Assembly: GCF_027497175.1 (NCBI RefSeq)
Contig: NZ_CP114901.1
Span: 2,294,001-2,358,000, forward strand
Direction: 5' to 3'
Source: Verrucosispora sp. WMMD573
Lineage (GTDB): Bacteria; Actinomycetota; Actinomycetes; Mycobacteriales; Micromonosporaceae
DNA length: 64,000 nucleotides
Under the pieces are notes generated by a model. It was not told the origin of the DNA. It made no database searches and was given only the letters and a program-made list of their open reading frames with translations. This document shows positions 16,655 through 25,165 of this stretch, piece after piece; within the stretch, counting starts at the first letter, position 1; the number at the start of each line of letters is the position of its first letter. The translations under genes and the position numbers were made by a program.

Positions 16655-18505
16655 ATGGTTGCTCCGGCTACCGTTCGGGGTATCGATCAAGCCCCTACGT
16701 CCCACCCGAAACTCCTCGCCTGGGTCCGTGAGGTCGCTGAACTGACCACCCCTGACCAGGTCGTCTGGGTGGACGGATCCGACCAGGAATGGCGTCGCCT
16801 CACCGACGAGCTGGTCGAAGCCGGCACGCTCATCCGACTGAACCCCGAGAAGAAGCCCAACTCCTTCTACGCGCGTACCGACCCGACGGACGTCGCCCGG
16901 GTCGAGGAGCGCACCTTCATCTGTTCCGTCGACGAAGCGGACGCCGGGCCCACCAACAACTGGATGGCGCCGGCCGAGATGAAGCGGACCATGACGGAGC
17001 TCTACCGCGGCTCGATGCGCGGCCGGACGATGTACGTCATTCCGTTCTGCATGGGCCCGGTCGAGGCCGAGAACCCCATGTTCGGCGTCGAGATCACCGA
17101 CAGCCCGTACGTGGTCGCCTCGATGCGGATCATGACTCGGATGGGTGCCTCCGTCCTACAGGCCATGGGCGACGACGCTGACTTCGTGCACGCTCTGCAC
17201 TCGATCGGCGCGCCGCTGGCCCCCGGTCAGCAGGACGTGGCCTGGCCGTGCAACGACACCAAGTACATCTCCCACTTCCCGGAGACCCGCGAGATCTGGT
17301 CCTACGGCTCCGGCTACGGCGGCAACTCGCTGCTCGGCAAGAAGTGCTACTCGCTGCGTATCGCCAGCGTGATGGGGCGCGACGAGGGCTGGCTCGCCGA
17401 GCACATGCTCATTCTGAAGATCACCTCACCGGAGGGGCGGGTCTACCACATCGCCGGTGCCTTCCCGTCGGCCTGCGGCAAGACCAACCTGGCCATGCTG
17501 GAGCCGACCATTCCCGGTTGGAAGGTCGAGACGATCGGCGACGACATCGCCTGGATGCGGTTCGGCCCGGACGGGCGGCTCTACGCGATCAACCCGGAGT
17601 ACGGCCTGTTCGGCGTCGCCCCGGGCACCGACTGGAAGACCAACGCCAACGCCATGCGTACGTTGGACCGGGGCAACTCGATCTTCACCAACGTCGCCCT
17701 CACCGACGACGGTGACATCTGGTGGGAGGGCATGGGCGAGCCGCCGGCCCACCTGATCGACTGGAAGGGCAACGACTGGACGCCGGAGAGCGAGAACCTC
17801 TCCTCGCACGCGAACAGCCGGTTCTGCACCCCGATCACCCAGTGCCCGATCCTGGCCGAGGACTACTTCGACCCCAACGGCGTACCGATCGACGCGATCC
17901 TGTTCGGTGGCCGGCGGCGCGACACCGTACCGCTGGTGACCGAGGCCCGGGACTGGGTGCACGGCGTCTACCTGGGCGCCACGCTCTCCTCGGAGACCAC
18001 GGCCGCCGCCTCCGGTGCGGTAGGTGTGGTCCGTCGCGACCCGATGGCGATGTTGCCGTTCATCGGTTACCACGGTGGCGACTACTTCCGGCACTGGATC
18101 GAGATGGGCAAGGGCGCCGACGGCGACGAGTCGAAGCTGCCCAAGGTCTACTACGTCAACTGGTTCCGCAAGGACCCGGAGGGCGGTTTCCTCTGGCCGG
18201 GCTTCGGCGAGAACTCGCGGGTGCTCAAGTGGATCGTCGAGCGGATCGAGGGCCGGGCGGAGGCCGTGGAGACCCCGATCGGCATGGTGCCGACCCTGGA
18301 CTCCCTGGACGTCGACGGGTTGGACATGACGCCGGAGGACGTCCGCATCGCGCTGAAGGTGGACCCGGACGAGTGGCGCAACGAGCTGCCGCTGGTCACC
18401 GAGTGGTTCGAGAAGTTCGGCGACAAGCTGCCCGGTGTTCTCTGGGCGGAGCTGGACGCGCTGCGGGCTCGACTCGACGCGGAGCAGCCGCAGCAGGGGG
18501 TGTGA
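16655..18505 (+). CDS. pckG: Phosphoenolpyruvate carboxykinase (GTP)
   Basis: A 616-residue GTP-dependent PEPCK, normal for the family. The active-site kinase loop [13 protein letters not shown], the metal-binding GDDIAWMRF and the [11 protein letters not shown] segment are present. It converts oxaloacetate plus GTP to PEP and CO2 in gluconeogenesis, and actinobacteria may run it in the anaplerotic direction. The ATG 16655 has an AAGGAG site; the frame is open further upstream to 16610 without support. Confidence 0.97.
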   Translation: MVAPATVRGIDQAPTSHPKLLAWVREVAELTTPDQVVWVDGSDQEWRRLTDELVEAGTLIRLNPEKKPNSFYARTDPTDVARVEERTFICSVDEADAGPTNNWMAPAEMKRTMTELYRGSMRGRTMYVIPFCMGPVEAENPMFGVEITDSPYVVASMRIMTRMGASVLQAMGDDADFVHALHSIGAPLAPGQQDVAWPCNDTKYISHFPETREIWSYGSGYGGNSLLGKKCYSLRIASVMGRDEGWLAEHMLILKITSPEGRVYHIAGAFPSACGKTNLAMLEPTIPGWKVETIGDDIAWMRFGPDGRLYAINPEYGLFGVAPGTDWKTNANAMRTLDRGNSIFTNVALTDDGDIWWEGMGEPPAHLIDWKGNDWTPESENLSSHANSRFCTPITQCPILAEDYFDPNGVPIDAILFGGRRRDTVPLVTEARDWVHGVYLGATLSSETTAAASGAVGVVRRDPMAMLPFIGYHGGDYFRHWIEMGKGADGDESKLPKVYYVNWFRKDPEGGFLWPGFGENSRVLKWIVERIEGRAEAVETPIGMVPTLDSLDVDGLDMTPEDVRIALKVDPDEWRNELPLVTEWFEKFGDKLPGVLWAELDALRARLDAEQPQQGV

Positions 18506-18536
18506 TCGACGACGGATCCGGGCATCATCGGATCCC

Positions 18537-19397
18537 ATGAGGACGGCCGCCGAGACCGAGGTCCGGCGGCCGTCCGCCGTCCGGGCCCTGACCGCACTGT
18601 TGGCGGTGACGGCCGCGGCCACCGTCGCGGTCGAGGTGCTCAACTGGTGGTACGCGCCGGAGCAGGGCTTCGGACTCGCCGTACGCACCGGCTGGGCGAT
18701 GCTGCGCTCGTTCGGCTTCCTGCTGCTCATCGGACATGTGCGGCGCGGCCGGACAGTGGCCCGCCCGTTCGGCCTGATCCTCGCCGTCACCACGGTCTTC
18801 GCGGTCGGGCGGCTGATCGTGCCCCGCCAGGGCGTACCGCCGCTGCCCGGTCTGCTCGGCTTCGCTCTGCTCACCGCGCTCTGCGCGACAGTGGTCTGGC
18901 TGCTGTACCGGTCACCGGCGCTCGCCGAGCACCTGGTGCGGCACCGACCCCGGCTGGTGATCGACCGCTCCGGCATCTCCTGGCGGGAAACGCCACCGCG
19001 CCGCCCAGAAGCGAGCGCCTGGCTGCTGACCGCCCGGGTAGCGGCGTTCACCTACAGCCCGCTGATGCTGGTGCCGGCCCTGGTCGCCACGGCCGCGATC
19101 CTGGACGGCCGACTGCTCGCCGTGCCCGCCGTGCTGCTCTGGCTGGCGGCCGGCATCGCGACCAGCTATCTGGTGCTCTTCTGCACGGCGTTCCTGCTAC
19201 GCGGCCGGCGCTGGGCGGGCACCCTGCTCGTCGTCGTCACAGTCGCCGTGCTCGCCGTCGACCTTCCGTTGTGCTGGTGGCTGCTCGGCGTCGACGGCCT
19301 GATCCGCGATGGCGCACCCCTGGTCGTCGCCGCCGTACTCACCGTCTACGGCATCCACCGCGCCACCCAACCCACCGTGACCCCCACGCCACCGTGA
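18537..19397 (+). CDS. Polytopic membrane protein, unknown function
   Basis: A 286-residue protein with about eight membrane helices, for example residues 14-35, 52-70, 78-98, 102-124, 160-185, 190-215, 222-242 and 250-268. A central hydrophilic loop (about 125-160) contains RSGISWRETPPRR. It starts 31 bases after pckG. No family motif was recognised. Confidence 0.7.
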   Translation: MRTAAETEVRRPSAVRALTALLAVTAAATVAVEVLNWWYAPEQGFGLAVRTGWAMLRSFGFLLLIGHVRRGRTVARPFGLILAVTTVFAVGRLIVPRQGVPPLPGLLGFALLTALCATVVWLLYRSPALAEHLVRHRPRLVIDRSGISWRETPPRRPEASAWLLTARVAAFTYSPLMLVPALVATAAILDGRLLAVPAVLLWLAAGIATSYLVLFCTAFLLRGRRWAGTLLVVVTVAVLAVDLPLCWWLLGVDGLIRDGAPLVVAAVLTVYGIHRATQPTVTPTPP

Positions 19398-19428
19398 CCT
19401 CCGTCCCGCCGTGACCTCCGCCCGAACG

Positions 19429-19590
19429 GACACCATCGCCGATGTTGCTGCCTCGGACGCGGTAGGACAACGTCCCCGATCTTGTTCTCGTGGGCCCTGC
19501 CCGGACGTCTTGAGACAGCAACTTCCCCGACGTTGCTGTCTCGGGCGCCCGTGAGGGGACAACATCGCTGATGTTGCTGCTTCCTGTTCC
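19429..19590. repeat. Cluster of family B palindromic units
   Basis: Four diverged units of the type ACAAC-N9-GTTGCTG sit about 40-45 bases apart (near 19430, 19473, 19512 and 19556). The best is GAGACAGCAAC (19512-19522) with GTTGCTGTCTC (19532-19542), a perfect 11-base stem with a nine-base loop. Related stems occur at 42439-42505 and, with a different arm, at 46850-46907. The whole gap 19398-19881 has no coding signal. Confidence 0.7.
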
Positions 19591-19652
19591 CGCGGCGGCG
19601 AGTTTGCCCGGATCTTGACGTGCGGCTGGTCGACAATTCGGGCCGGACCCCC

Positions 19653-19717
19653 TTGCTCTGCTTCAACGGGCGCGCTGGATCCGGGACGATCGCGGTGCGT
19701 GGGTTGAAGCAGAGCAA
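19653..19717. repeat. Inverted repeat, family D
   Basis: Perfect 15-base arms TTGCTCTGCTTCAAC (19653-19667) and its complement (19703-19717) around a 35-base spacer. Same gap as the family B cluster. Confidence 0.75.
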
Positions 19718-19729
19718 AGGCGGCAGAGC

Positions 19730-19860
19730 AGCAAGCGCCGCGCCGTCGAGGCGGAGCAGCGGGGCAGGGGGACAGCGGGGCAGCGGGACAAGGAGCAGCG
19801 GGGCAGCGGGACAAGAAGCAGCGGGGGCAGCGGGGGCGCGGGGCGGAGAAGCAGCGGGAT
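19730..19860. repeat. GC-rich low-complexity tandem repeat
   Basis: Imperfect direct repeats built from agcagcggggcagcgggac, two near-complete copies around 19795-19830 plus degenerate ones on both sides. It ends just before the ribosome site of the next gene. Confidence 0.6.
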
Positions 19861-19881
19861 GCTGAGCGGCGGGGAGGGGCT

Positions 19882-21024
19882 GTGCGGGACGAGTTCGACG
19901 TGGTGGTGGTCGGGGCGGGGCCGGCGGGGGCGGCTGCCGCGTTGGCGGCCCGCCAGGCGGGTGCGGAGGTGTTGCTGTTGGACCGGGCCGAGTTTCCCCG
20001 GGACAAGGCCTGCGGTGACGGGATCGCCGCACACGCGTTGGACGTACTCGCCGAACTGGGTGTGCCCGACGCGGTGGCCGGCTTCGCGCCGGTGCCGGCG
20101 CTGCGGCTGGTGGCACCGGACGGCGGTGCCGTGGCGCGGGCGTTGCCCAGGCCCGCGTACACCGTGCCGCGGGAGGTGTTCGACGCGCGGCTGGTGGCGG
20201 CGGCGGTCCGGGACGGCGTGCCGCTGGGTCGGCGGGCGGTGCGCCGGGTCGAGGTGCGTGCCGACCGGGTGGTGCTGGACGGGGAGATCTCCGCCGGGGT
20301 GGTGGTGGGTGCCGACGGCGCCGGGTCCGTCGTGCGTCGTGCGCTGGGTGAGCCGAGCAATCCGGACCGTCACCTGGCGCTGGCCATCCGGGGGTACGCG
20401 CCCGCGCCGCCCGGCCCACCCACGCAGCTCATCGTCACCTCGTCCGCCCGTTGGCCGGCGTACGCCTGGTCGTTCCCGATCGGGGACGGCCGCGCGAACG
20501 TCGGGTACGGGGAGGTGCTGCGGGGCGAGTCGCTGACCCGCGCGCACCTGCTCGACCGGCTGGCCGCGCTGCTGCCCGGCACGGATCCGGCGGCGGTCAG
20601 CTCGCTGCGCGCCCATCATCTGCCACTTTCCACCTTCCGGCCGGTGCCGGGGCGGGGCCGGGTGGTGCTGGCCGGCGACGCGCTCTCGCTGATAAACCCG
20701 CTCACCGGCGAGGGGATCTTCTACGCGTTGCGCTCCGGGGCGCTCGCCGGCCACGCCGCGCTCGGGGCACCGGAGCACGCGGCGCGGCGGTACGGAACCG
20801 CGCTGCGCCGCCGGCTCGGCACGCACCTGCGGCACAGTTCGACGGCGGCCTGGCTGGCCCGGCGTCGCTGGGTGGTGGACGCGGCGGTTCGGGCGGCCGG
20901 TCGTGACGGACGCGTTTTCGGCAGGGTGACCGAGCTGGGACTGGGCGATGGCCTGCTGGACGGGCGGACGCTCGGCCTGATCGCCCTCGGCCTGTCGGTG
21001 CGGCATCGGCCACCGGCACAATGA
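19882..21024 (+). CDS. Geranylgeranyl reductase family FAD-dependent oxidoreductase
   Basis: A 380-residue flavoprotein. The N-terminal Rossmann motif DVVVVGAGPAGAAAA, DRAEFPRDKACGDGI (typical of geranylgeranyl reductases), GADGAGSVVRRALG, and the second FAD box VVLAGDALSLINPLTGEGI are all present. Members reduce double bonds of isoprenoid chains such as menaquinone side chains or lipids. The prenyl transferase gene follows at once, which fits an isoprenoid role. GTG 19882 has a GGGGAGGG site. Confidence 0.85.
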   Translation: MRDEFDVVVVGAGPAGAAAALAARQAGAEVLLLDRAEFPRDKACGDGIAAHALDVLAELGVPDAVAGFAPVPALRLVAPDGGAVARALPRPAYTVPREVFDARLVAAAVRDGVPLGRRAVRRVEVRADRVVLDGEISAGVVVGADGAGSVVRRALGEPSNPDRHLALAIRGYAPAPPGPPTQLIVTSSARWPAYAWSFPIGDGRANVGYGEVLRGESLTRAHLLDRLAALLPGTDPAAVSSLRAHHLPLSTFRPVPGRGRVVLAGDALSLINPLTGEGIFYALRSGALAGHAALGAPEHAARRYGTALRRRLGTHLRHSSTAAWLARRRWVVDAAVRAAGRDGRVFGRVTELGLGDGLLDGRTLGLIALGLSVRHRPPAQ

Positions 21025-21055
21025 TCCGTACGGCGGCTCGCTACCCTGCTAGGTG

Positions 21056-21826
21056 ATGAGTCTGCGGAAACTTCTCTACTCCGTTTACGAGCGGCGGCTC
21101 ACGGCCAAGCTCGCGGGTCGGCCGGTGCCCCGCCACGTGGGTGTGATGTGTGACGGCAACCGCAGATGGGCCCGGGAGATGGGCTTCGTCGATCCGAACG
21201 ACGGGCACCGGATGGGCGCCGAGCGGATAAAGGAGCTACTGCGTTGGTGCGACGCCGCAGGCGTCGGGCACGTGACCCTGTGGCTGCTCTCCACCGACAA
21301 CCTCTCGCGCCCGGCGGCGGAGCTGGATCCGCTGCTTCAGATCATCGAGGACCTCACCACCGAGTTGGCCGAGGAGGGCAATCCCTGGCGGCTGCGGATG
21401 GTCGGCGCGCTCGACGTGCTGCCGACGCGCCTCGCGACGGCGCTCAAGGCCGCCGAGGAGCGGACCCGGGAACGCGCCGGCAGCGCCCAGGTCAACATCG
21501 CCGTCGGGTACGGCGGGCGGCGGGAGATCGCCGACGCGGTGCGCTCCCTGCTGTTGGAGCACGCGGCGAACGGCGGCACGCTTGAGGAGCTGGCCGGGTC
21601 GCTCGATGTCGACGACATCTCCGAGCATCTGTACACCCGGGGCCTGCCGGATCCGGATCTGATCATCCGGACCAGCGGTGAGCAGCGCCTCTCCGGCTTC
21701 ATGCTCTGGCAGTCGGCGCACTCGGAGTTCTACTTCTGCGAGTTGAACTGGCCCGATTTCCGCCGCGTCGACTTCCTCCGCGCGCTGCGCTCGTACGCCA
21801 CCCGCCAGCGCCGCTACGGGGTCTGA
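21056..21826 (+). CDS. uppS: Isoprenyl (undecaprenyl/decaprenyl) diphosphate synthase family
   Basis: A 256-residue cis-prenyl transferase. HVGVMCDGNRRWAREMG holds the catalytic Asp; TLWLLSTDNLSRP, NIAVGYGGRREIADAV and RTSGEQRLSGFMLWQSAHSE are the other conserved blocks. It condenses isopentenyl diphosphate with an allylic primer to make polyprenyl carrier lipid or a shorter product. A TACCCT box (21042-21047) five bases before GTG 21053 / ATG 21056 predicts a nearly leaderless mRNA. Chain length cannot be read from sequence. Confidence 0.92.
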   Translation: MSLRKLLYSVYERRLTAKLAGRPVPRHVGVMCDGNRRWAREMGFVDPNDGHRMGAERIKELLRWCDAAGVGHVTLWLLSTDNLSRPAAELDPLLQIIEDLTTELAEEGNPWRLRMVGALDVLPTRLATALKAAEERTRERAGSAQVNIAVGYGGRREIADAVRSLLLEHAANGGTLEELAGSLDVDDISEHLYTRGLPDPDLIIRTSGEQRLSGFMLWQSAHSEFYFCELNWPDFRRVDFLRALRSYATRQRRYGV

Positions 21827-21853
21827 GAGCGGTGCGGGACGGGGGACGGTCGC

Positions 21854-22678
21854 TCAGCTGAGGCGGTGGGTGGCCTCGGTGAGGAAGTCGCCCAGGGCGG
21901 CCGGGGAGTCGATGGTGAGGTCGGCGGCCTCGGCGACCTCGTCGCCGGTCTCCGGGTTGGCGACGGCGACGCAGACACCGAGGAAATCCGGGTCGGCGGC
22001 GGCGCGGGCCCGGAGCGCGGCGAAGGCCTTGATGTCGGAGACGTCGTCGCCGAAGTACCAGGCTCCGCGTACCCCCTGCACCAGCTCGTCGATCACCATG
22101 CCCTTGTCCCGGTCGACCGGCGGCTTGATCTCCAGGACCATCCGCCCGACCTGCACCCGCAGTCCGAGTCGCTCGGCCTGATCCCGGCCCCACTGCTCGA
22201 CGGTGGCGGCGAGTTGGGGTGCGGTACGCCAGTGCAGAGCCACCGACAGCCGCTTGTACTCCACAAGGGTGCCGGGTGGCAGTTCGGCGCGGCCACGCTC
22301 GGCGAGTTCGGCCATGGTGGGCACCCACGGCAGTGCGGCCGGTTCGGTGACCGTGTCGCCGCCGGAGTGGCTGTGTTCCAGGCCGTAGAGGCCGTACAGG
22401 TCGACGCCGGTGAGCCCGCCGAAGTGTTCGCGCAGGAACTCCACCGGCCGGGCCGAGACGATCGCGATGCGCCGCACGATCGGGGCCAGTGTCTCGATGG
22501 CAGCCAGCACCTTCGGCGCGGGCTGTACCTGTGTCGGATCGTCGGCGACCGGCGCGAGGGTGCCGTCGAAGTCGAAGAAGAGGACGGTCTCGGCCGCCCG
22601 GTCGGCGGTTGCCCGCCAGGCCCGGTCGGCGTTCAGCGGGGTCTTCGGCTGCTGGTTGCCCAGATTCAACGGCGGCAC
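21854..22678 (-). CDS. otsB: Trehalose-6-phosphate phosphatase
   Basis: A 274-residue HAD-superfamily phosphatase. FFDFDGTLAPVADDP carries the nucleophilic Asp pair; IAIVSARPVEFLRE, YGLYGLEHSH, LEIKPPVDRDKGMV and WYFGDDVSDIKAF follow the OtsB pattern. It converts trehalose-6-phosphate to trehalose. GTG 22678 is chosen because TACGCT lies seven bases upstream; the longer frame to 22711 overlaps that promoter. It ends 27 bases from uppS, tail to tail. Confidence 0.9.
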   Translation of the reverse strand: MPPLNLGNQQPKTPLNADRAWRATADRAAETVLFFDFDGTLAPVADDPTQVQPAPKVLAAIETLAPIVRRIAIVSARPVEFLREHFGGLTGVDLYGLYGLEHSHSGGDTVTEPAALPWVPTMAELAERGRAELPPGTLVEYKRLSVALHWRTAPQLAATVEQWGRDQAERLGLRVQVGRMVLEIKPPVDRDKGMVIDELVQGVRGAWYFGDDVSDIKAFAALRARAAADPDFLGVCVAVANPETGDEVAEAADLTIDSPAALGDFLTEATHRLS

Positions 22679-22685
22679 GCGCGAC

Positions 22686-22691
22686 AGCGTA
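22686..22691 (-). promoter_or_regulatory. -10 box of otsB (leaderless)
   Basis: TACGCT, seven bases before the GTG at 22678. Confidence 0.45.
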
Positions 22692-22757
22692 CCCCGGGTT
22701 CCACCGGTCAATCCTGACGTGAATCCGGTGTGGGCGACAGGTGTGATTCAGCGTGAC

Positions 22758-23111
22758 TCAGCGTTCGGCGGCCCCACGTCCCCGGCGTCCGAACGGCACC
22801 ACCGCCGCCTCCTGGCCGTGGCTGAGCAGGTAGCCCTCCACGAAGCCGGAGTTCCGGTCGCCGGTGTGCGCCTCGATCTCCCGTAGCCGCTCCACCAGGA
22901 ACTCGGTGAGCGCGGTGAGCCGGTCGTTGAGCCGGTCGTGCAGTTCGGCGACGACGGCCAGCACGATCGCGGTGCCCGCGGTGGCGAGCGCGAAGAGGTT
23001 GACGAGCAGCGGAAGCTGCCCGCCGTTCAGGGTCAGGGTCACCGCGTTGCCGGTGATGCACAGCGTCACCGAGACCGTCGCGACCACGACAGCCAACCAT
23101 TTCAGGGTCAT
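22758..23111 (-). CDS. Small two-helix membrane protein, unknown
   Basis: A 117-residue protein from ATG 23111, which has a GAAAGGGG site. Two membrane helices (about 3-25 and 34-58) are followed by a cytoplasmic amphipathic region (ELHDRLNDRLTALTEFLVERLREIEAH) and a basic end. An in-frame ATG at 23303 would add a 64-residue N-terminus and overlap the regulator gene; it lacks a ribosome site. It is downstream of the regulator, probably in the same unit. Confidence 0.65.
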   Translation of the reverse strand: MTLKWLAVVVATVSVTLCITGNAVTLTLNGGQLPLLVNLFALATAGTAIVLAVVAELHDRLNDRLTALTEFLVERLREIEAHTGDRNSGFVEGYLLSHGQEAAVVPFGRRGRGAAER

Positions 23112-23271
23112 GGAGAGACCCCTTTCTGTCCCGCAGGGCTGGGTTCGGCCTTGTCCCGTCCCCCCGCCGACGACGAGCCCAAGCAGTACAAACACGGACG
23201 CTAGCGCGCCCGATCCCGCCCCGTAGCGAAACGAATGAGGCTGACCTGCCGTTCTTTCGCCATCTGAGGAA

Positions 23272-23712
23272 CTAGCTGGCGGCGTCGCCTCGTTTTCGGA
23301 CATCGAGCGGCAGTGTCGGGCGATATGCGAGGTAACGAATGGTTTCTCGGATGTGGAACTTCTCCGCGTCCGAGACGTCCGGGTCGACCAGCCGGCGCAG
23401 CAGTGCCTCCACGTCGGGATCCATCGGTGGTGGCGCCGGCGCGGTTCGGCGGGAGGCCGTCCGGTCCCAGCCCAGCGCCGCGAAGGCCGCCGCCGGGTCG
23501 AGCCCGAGGCCCTCGCAGAAGGCCACCACCCGCTCGGCTTCCGGGTCGCTGGCCCAGTCGCCGCGTACCCAGCGGTTGATGGTCTGCCGCGAGACGCCGG
23601 TACGCCGGGAGACCTCAGTGCCGCTCCATGCCCGCGTCGCGCGGGCCTCGTCGAGGGCGCGCCGGACGAAGGTGGCGAAGGCGATCTTCCGCGCGTTGGC
23701 CGTCTCGGTCAC
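23272..23712 (-). CDS. Helix-turn-helix transcriptional regulator (XRE-like)
   Basis: A 146-residue protein. The helix-turn-helix is around residues 31-52 (SGTEVSRRTGVSRQTINRWVRG). Downstream, PEAERVVAFCEGLGLDPAAAFAALGW is the usual continuation in such small actinobacterial regulators. GTG 23712 is set by TACGGT six bases upstream; the open frame extends to 23898 but crosses the promoter and operators. It faces the gene pair at 23897-24321, with repeated TGTCACG sites between, so it may control both directions. Confidence 0.8.
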   Translation of the reverse strand: MTETANARKIAFATFVRRALDEARATRAWSGTEVSRRTGVSRQTINRWVRGDWASDPEAERVVAFCEGLGLDPAAAFAALGWDRTASRRTAPAPPPMDPDVEALLRRLVDPDVSDAEKFHIRETIRYLAYRPTLPLDVRKRGDAAS

Positions 23713-23718
23713 CTCGTG

Positions 23719-23724
23719 ACCGTA
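23719..23724 (-). promoter_or_regulatory. -10 box of HTH regulator (leaderless)
   Basis: TACGGT with six bases to the GTG at 23712. Confidence 0.5.
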
Positions 23725-23762
23725 CGACCGTTGAGCCTGGATAACGGTGCCTGCCACGCGTC

Positions 23763-23780
23763 TGTCACGCTTGCGTGACG
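23763..23780. promoter_or_regulatory. Candidate operator palindrome
   Basis: TGTCACGCTTGCGTGACG, arms GTCACGC/GCGTGAC with a two-base centre, about 40 bases upstream of the regulator -10 box. Confidence 0.5.
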
Positions 23781-23886
23781 CCATCGACATGTGGCCGGAG
23801 GGGGGTCCGGCACTCTTCCTGAGGGGTGTCACCTGGGCAGGATAGATGTACGTAGGTGCGGAGGCAAACGAACGAAAAGCTGATAC

Positions 23887-23904
23887 TGTCACGTTCATGG
23901 GACA
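23887..23904. promoter_or_regulatory. Candidate operator, TGTC-N10-GACA
   Basis: TGTCACGTTCATGGGACA; overlaps the -10 box and start codon of the small frame at 23897. Confidence 0.45.
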
Positions 23905-23980
23905 ACCTACGGTGTGTCACGTGCATGAGACGATCAGTGCTCACCTGCGTCACGCGCCCGGTGCGAGGTGGACGCGGTGA
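23897..23980 (+). CDS. Possible 27-residue leaderless small protein
   Basis: ATG 23897 follows a TACTGT box (23884-23889) by seven bases and opens a 27-codon frame (MGQPTVCHVHETISAHLRHA and seven more residues). Its TGA overlaps the GTG start of the next gene (GTGA). The arrangement predicts translational coupling. The frame is also open from ATG 23846, which would give 44 residues. Nothing is known of a product; it may be only a leader peptide. Confidence 0.4.
   Translation: MGQPTVCHVHETISAHLRHAPGARWTR
23915..23932. promoter_or_regulatory. Candidate operator, second direct copy
   Basis: TGTCACGTGCATGAGACG matches the copy at 23887 at 15 of 18 positions, 28 bases downstream in the same orientation. 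Confidence 0.45.
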
Positions 23981-24321
23981 CCGAACTCGCAACCCGTGCT
24001 CAGGCGTTCAGCCTGGTGGCCGAGGGGGTCGCCGCCGGGCTGAGTGCGCCGTGGCGCCTCTACCTCGCCCGCGGCTGCCGCTACCTGTCGCTCAGCGTCG
24101 GTGACCGGGCCGAGTGGAACGCCTGGCGAACCCATCTCGGCTGCCCCGAGCTGAGTGTCCGGGTCTACGACGCCGGCGGCGAGATCCGCCGCTCCTCCAT
24201 GGCGGAGGTGGTCATGGACGGCTGCCGGATCAGCGTGGAACTGGTGGAGGAGATCGGCACCGACGACCTCGACCGGCTGCTGGTCGTCGACCCCACCACT
24301 GTCGAACCGGAGGAACGATGA
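23977..24321 (+). CDS. Conserved-looking small protein, unknown
   Basis: A 114-residue soluble protein. GTG 23977 has GAGGTGG just upstream; an in-frame GTG at 23968 lies inside that site. Features are FSLVAEGVAAGLSAPWRLYLARG, AEWNAWRTHLGC and a C-terminal acidic segment VELVEEIGTDDLDRLL. No enzyme motif was recognised. It is divergent from the HTH regulator and followed by a membrane protein gene. Confidence 0.65.
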   Translation: MTELATRAQAFSLVAEGVAAGLSAPWRLYLARGCRYLSLSVGDRAEWNAWRTHLGCPELSVRVYDAGGEIRRSSMAEVVMDGCRISVELVEEIGTDDLDRLLVVDPTTVEPEER

Positions 24322-24349
24322 GGGCGTCGCGGCGTACCGGGGCCGCCGG

Positions 24350-24778
24350 ATGAGCCCGTTCCTGGCGATCTTCCTGGTGCTCGTGCTCGCCGCCACGAGT
24401 TACGCCGCAGGGCGGCTGCACGGGCAGCTCAGCTACCGGATCGGATATCGCTTCGGCTACCGGCAGGGCTACTTCGACGGGGACCGTGGGGCATGGAACC
24501 GACGTCGTCGGGAGGCGCAGGCCGCCATCGCCTCCGCCCTCGCCGTCACGGCGCCCTCATCGACTCCCGCTCGGGTCTCGGCCACCGTGAATCCACTGCC
24601 GCCACGTGGCGCGTGCGCGCCACCTCCGGCGCTGCGCGGCGAGGGTCCACCGGGGGAGATCGAGAAGGCTGCCACGGCTCGCCCGGGCACCACGTACACC
24701 GGATCGTCATTCGCGGAGCCGGCCGCTTCGGTCACCGGGCGGCACCCGACCGGCACCCTCGTCCGACGGACCGGCTGA
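24350..24778 (+). CDS. Membrane-anchored protein with Arg/Tyr-rich segment, unknown
   Basis: A 142-residue protein. An N-terminal membrane helix (about 3-20, FLAIFLVLVLAATSYAAG) is followed by an unusual Tyr/Gly/Arg-rich stretch (SYRIGYRFGYRQGYFDGDRG, about 28-47). The rest is a disordered Pro/Ala/Thr tail. Between it and the previous gene lies an 11-codon frame (24318-24353) linked by ATGA overlaps. Function unknown. Confidence 0.55.
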   Translation: MSPFLAIFLVLVLAATSYAAGRLHGQLSYRIGYRFGYRQGYFDGDRGAWNRRRREAQAAIASALAVTAPSSTPARVSATVNPLPPRGACAPPPALRGEGPPGEIEKAATARPGTTYTGSSFAEPAASVTGRHPTGTLVRRTG

Positions 24779-24785
24779 ACCGGTC

Positions 24786-24804
24786 GACGGGCTCCGGGCC
24801 CGTC
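24786..24804. terminator. Short hairpin after membrane protein gene
   Basis: GACGGGC (24786-24792) pairs with GCCCGTC (24798-24804). Confidence 0.45.
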
Positions 24805-24875
24805 CACAGGCGCGGCGCGTACACCCCTTGCGGGTGGCGCCGCCGGGGCCACGTCAGACCGGTGGCGGTGGTCCC

Positions 24876-24916
24876 ACCGGCCGGGATGCGCGCAGGGGGC
24901 ATGCATCCCGGCCGGT
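24876..24916. terminator. Strong hairpin terminator
   Basis: Perfect 14-base arms ACCGGCCGGGATGC (24876-24889) and complement (24903-24916), loop 13. With the hairpin at 24786 it fills the otherwise empty gap 24779-25012. Confidence 0.7.
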
Positions 24917-25012
24917 TCATGTCGTGGGCCCTCGCGGCTACCTGACCTTCGCACCCCCGGCCAGCGGCCGTTCATGAACGACTTGGCACTAGCCCGGACG
25001 GGTGCGGGGAGC

Positions 25013-25018
25013 TAGCGT
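25013..25018 (+). promoter_or_regulatory. -10 box upstream of PhoH-type gene
   Basis: TAGCGT with exactly six bases to an in-frame ATG at 25025. Either the protein starts there, or the mRNA has a 140-base leader before GTG 25166. Confidence 0.45.
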
Positions 25019-25165
25019 CTAGGCATGGCGCGGGGTTGTCCCGAGCCAGCCGGCCCGCCCGGCCTGCGACCTCGCGCACGGGGCCCGCATCCGACCCCGT
25101 GTCAGCCGGGCATCCGGAGGAGGCGGACCGCGGGTGGCCGGGTGCCCATCCGCCGGAGCAGGCCT

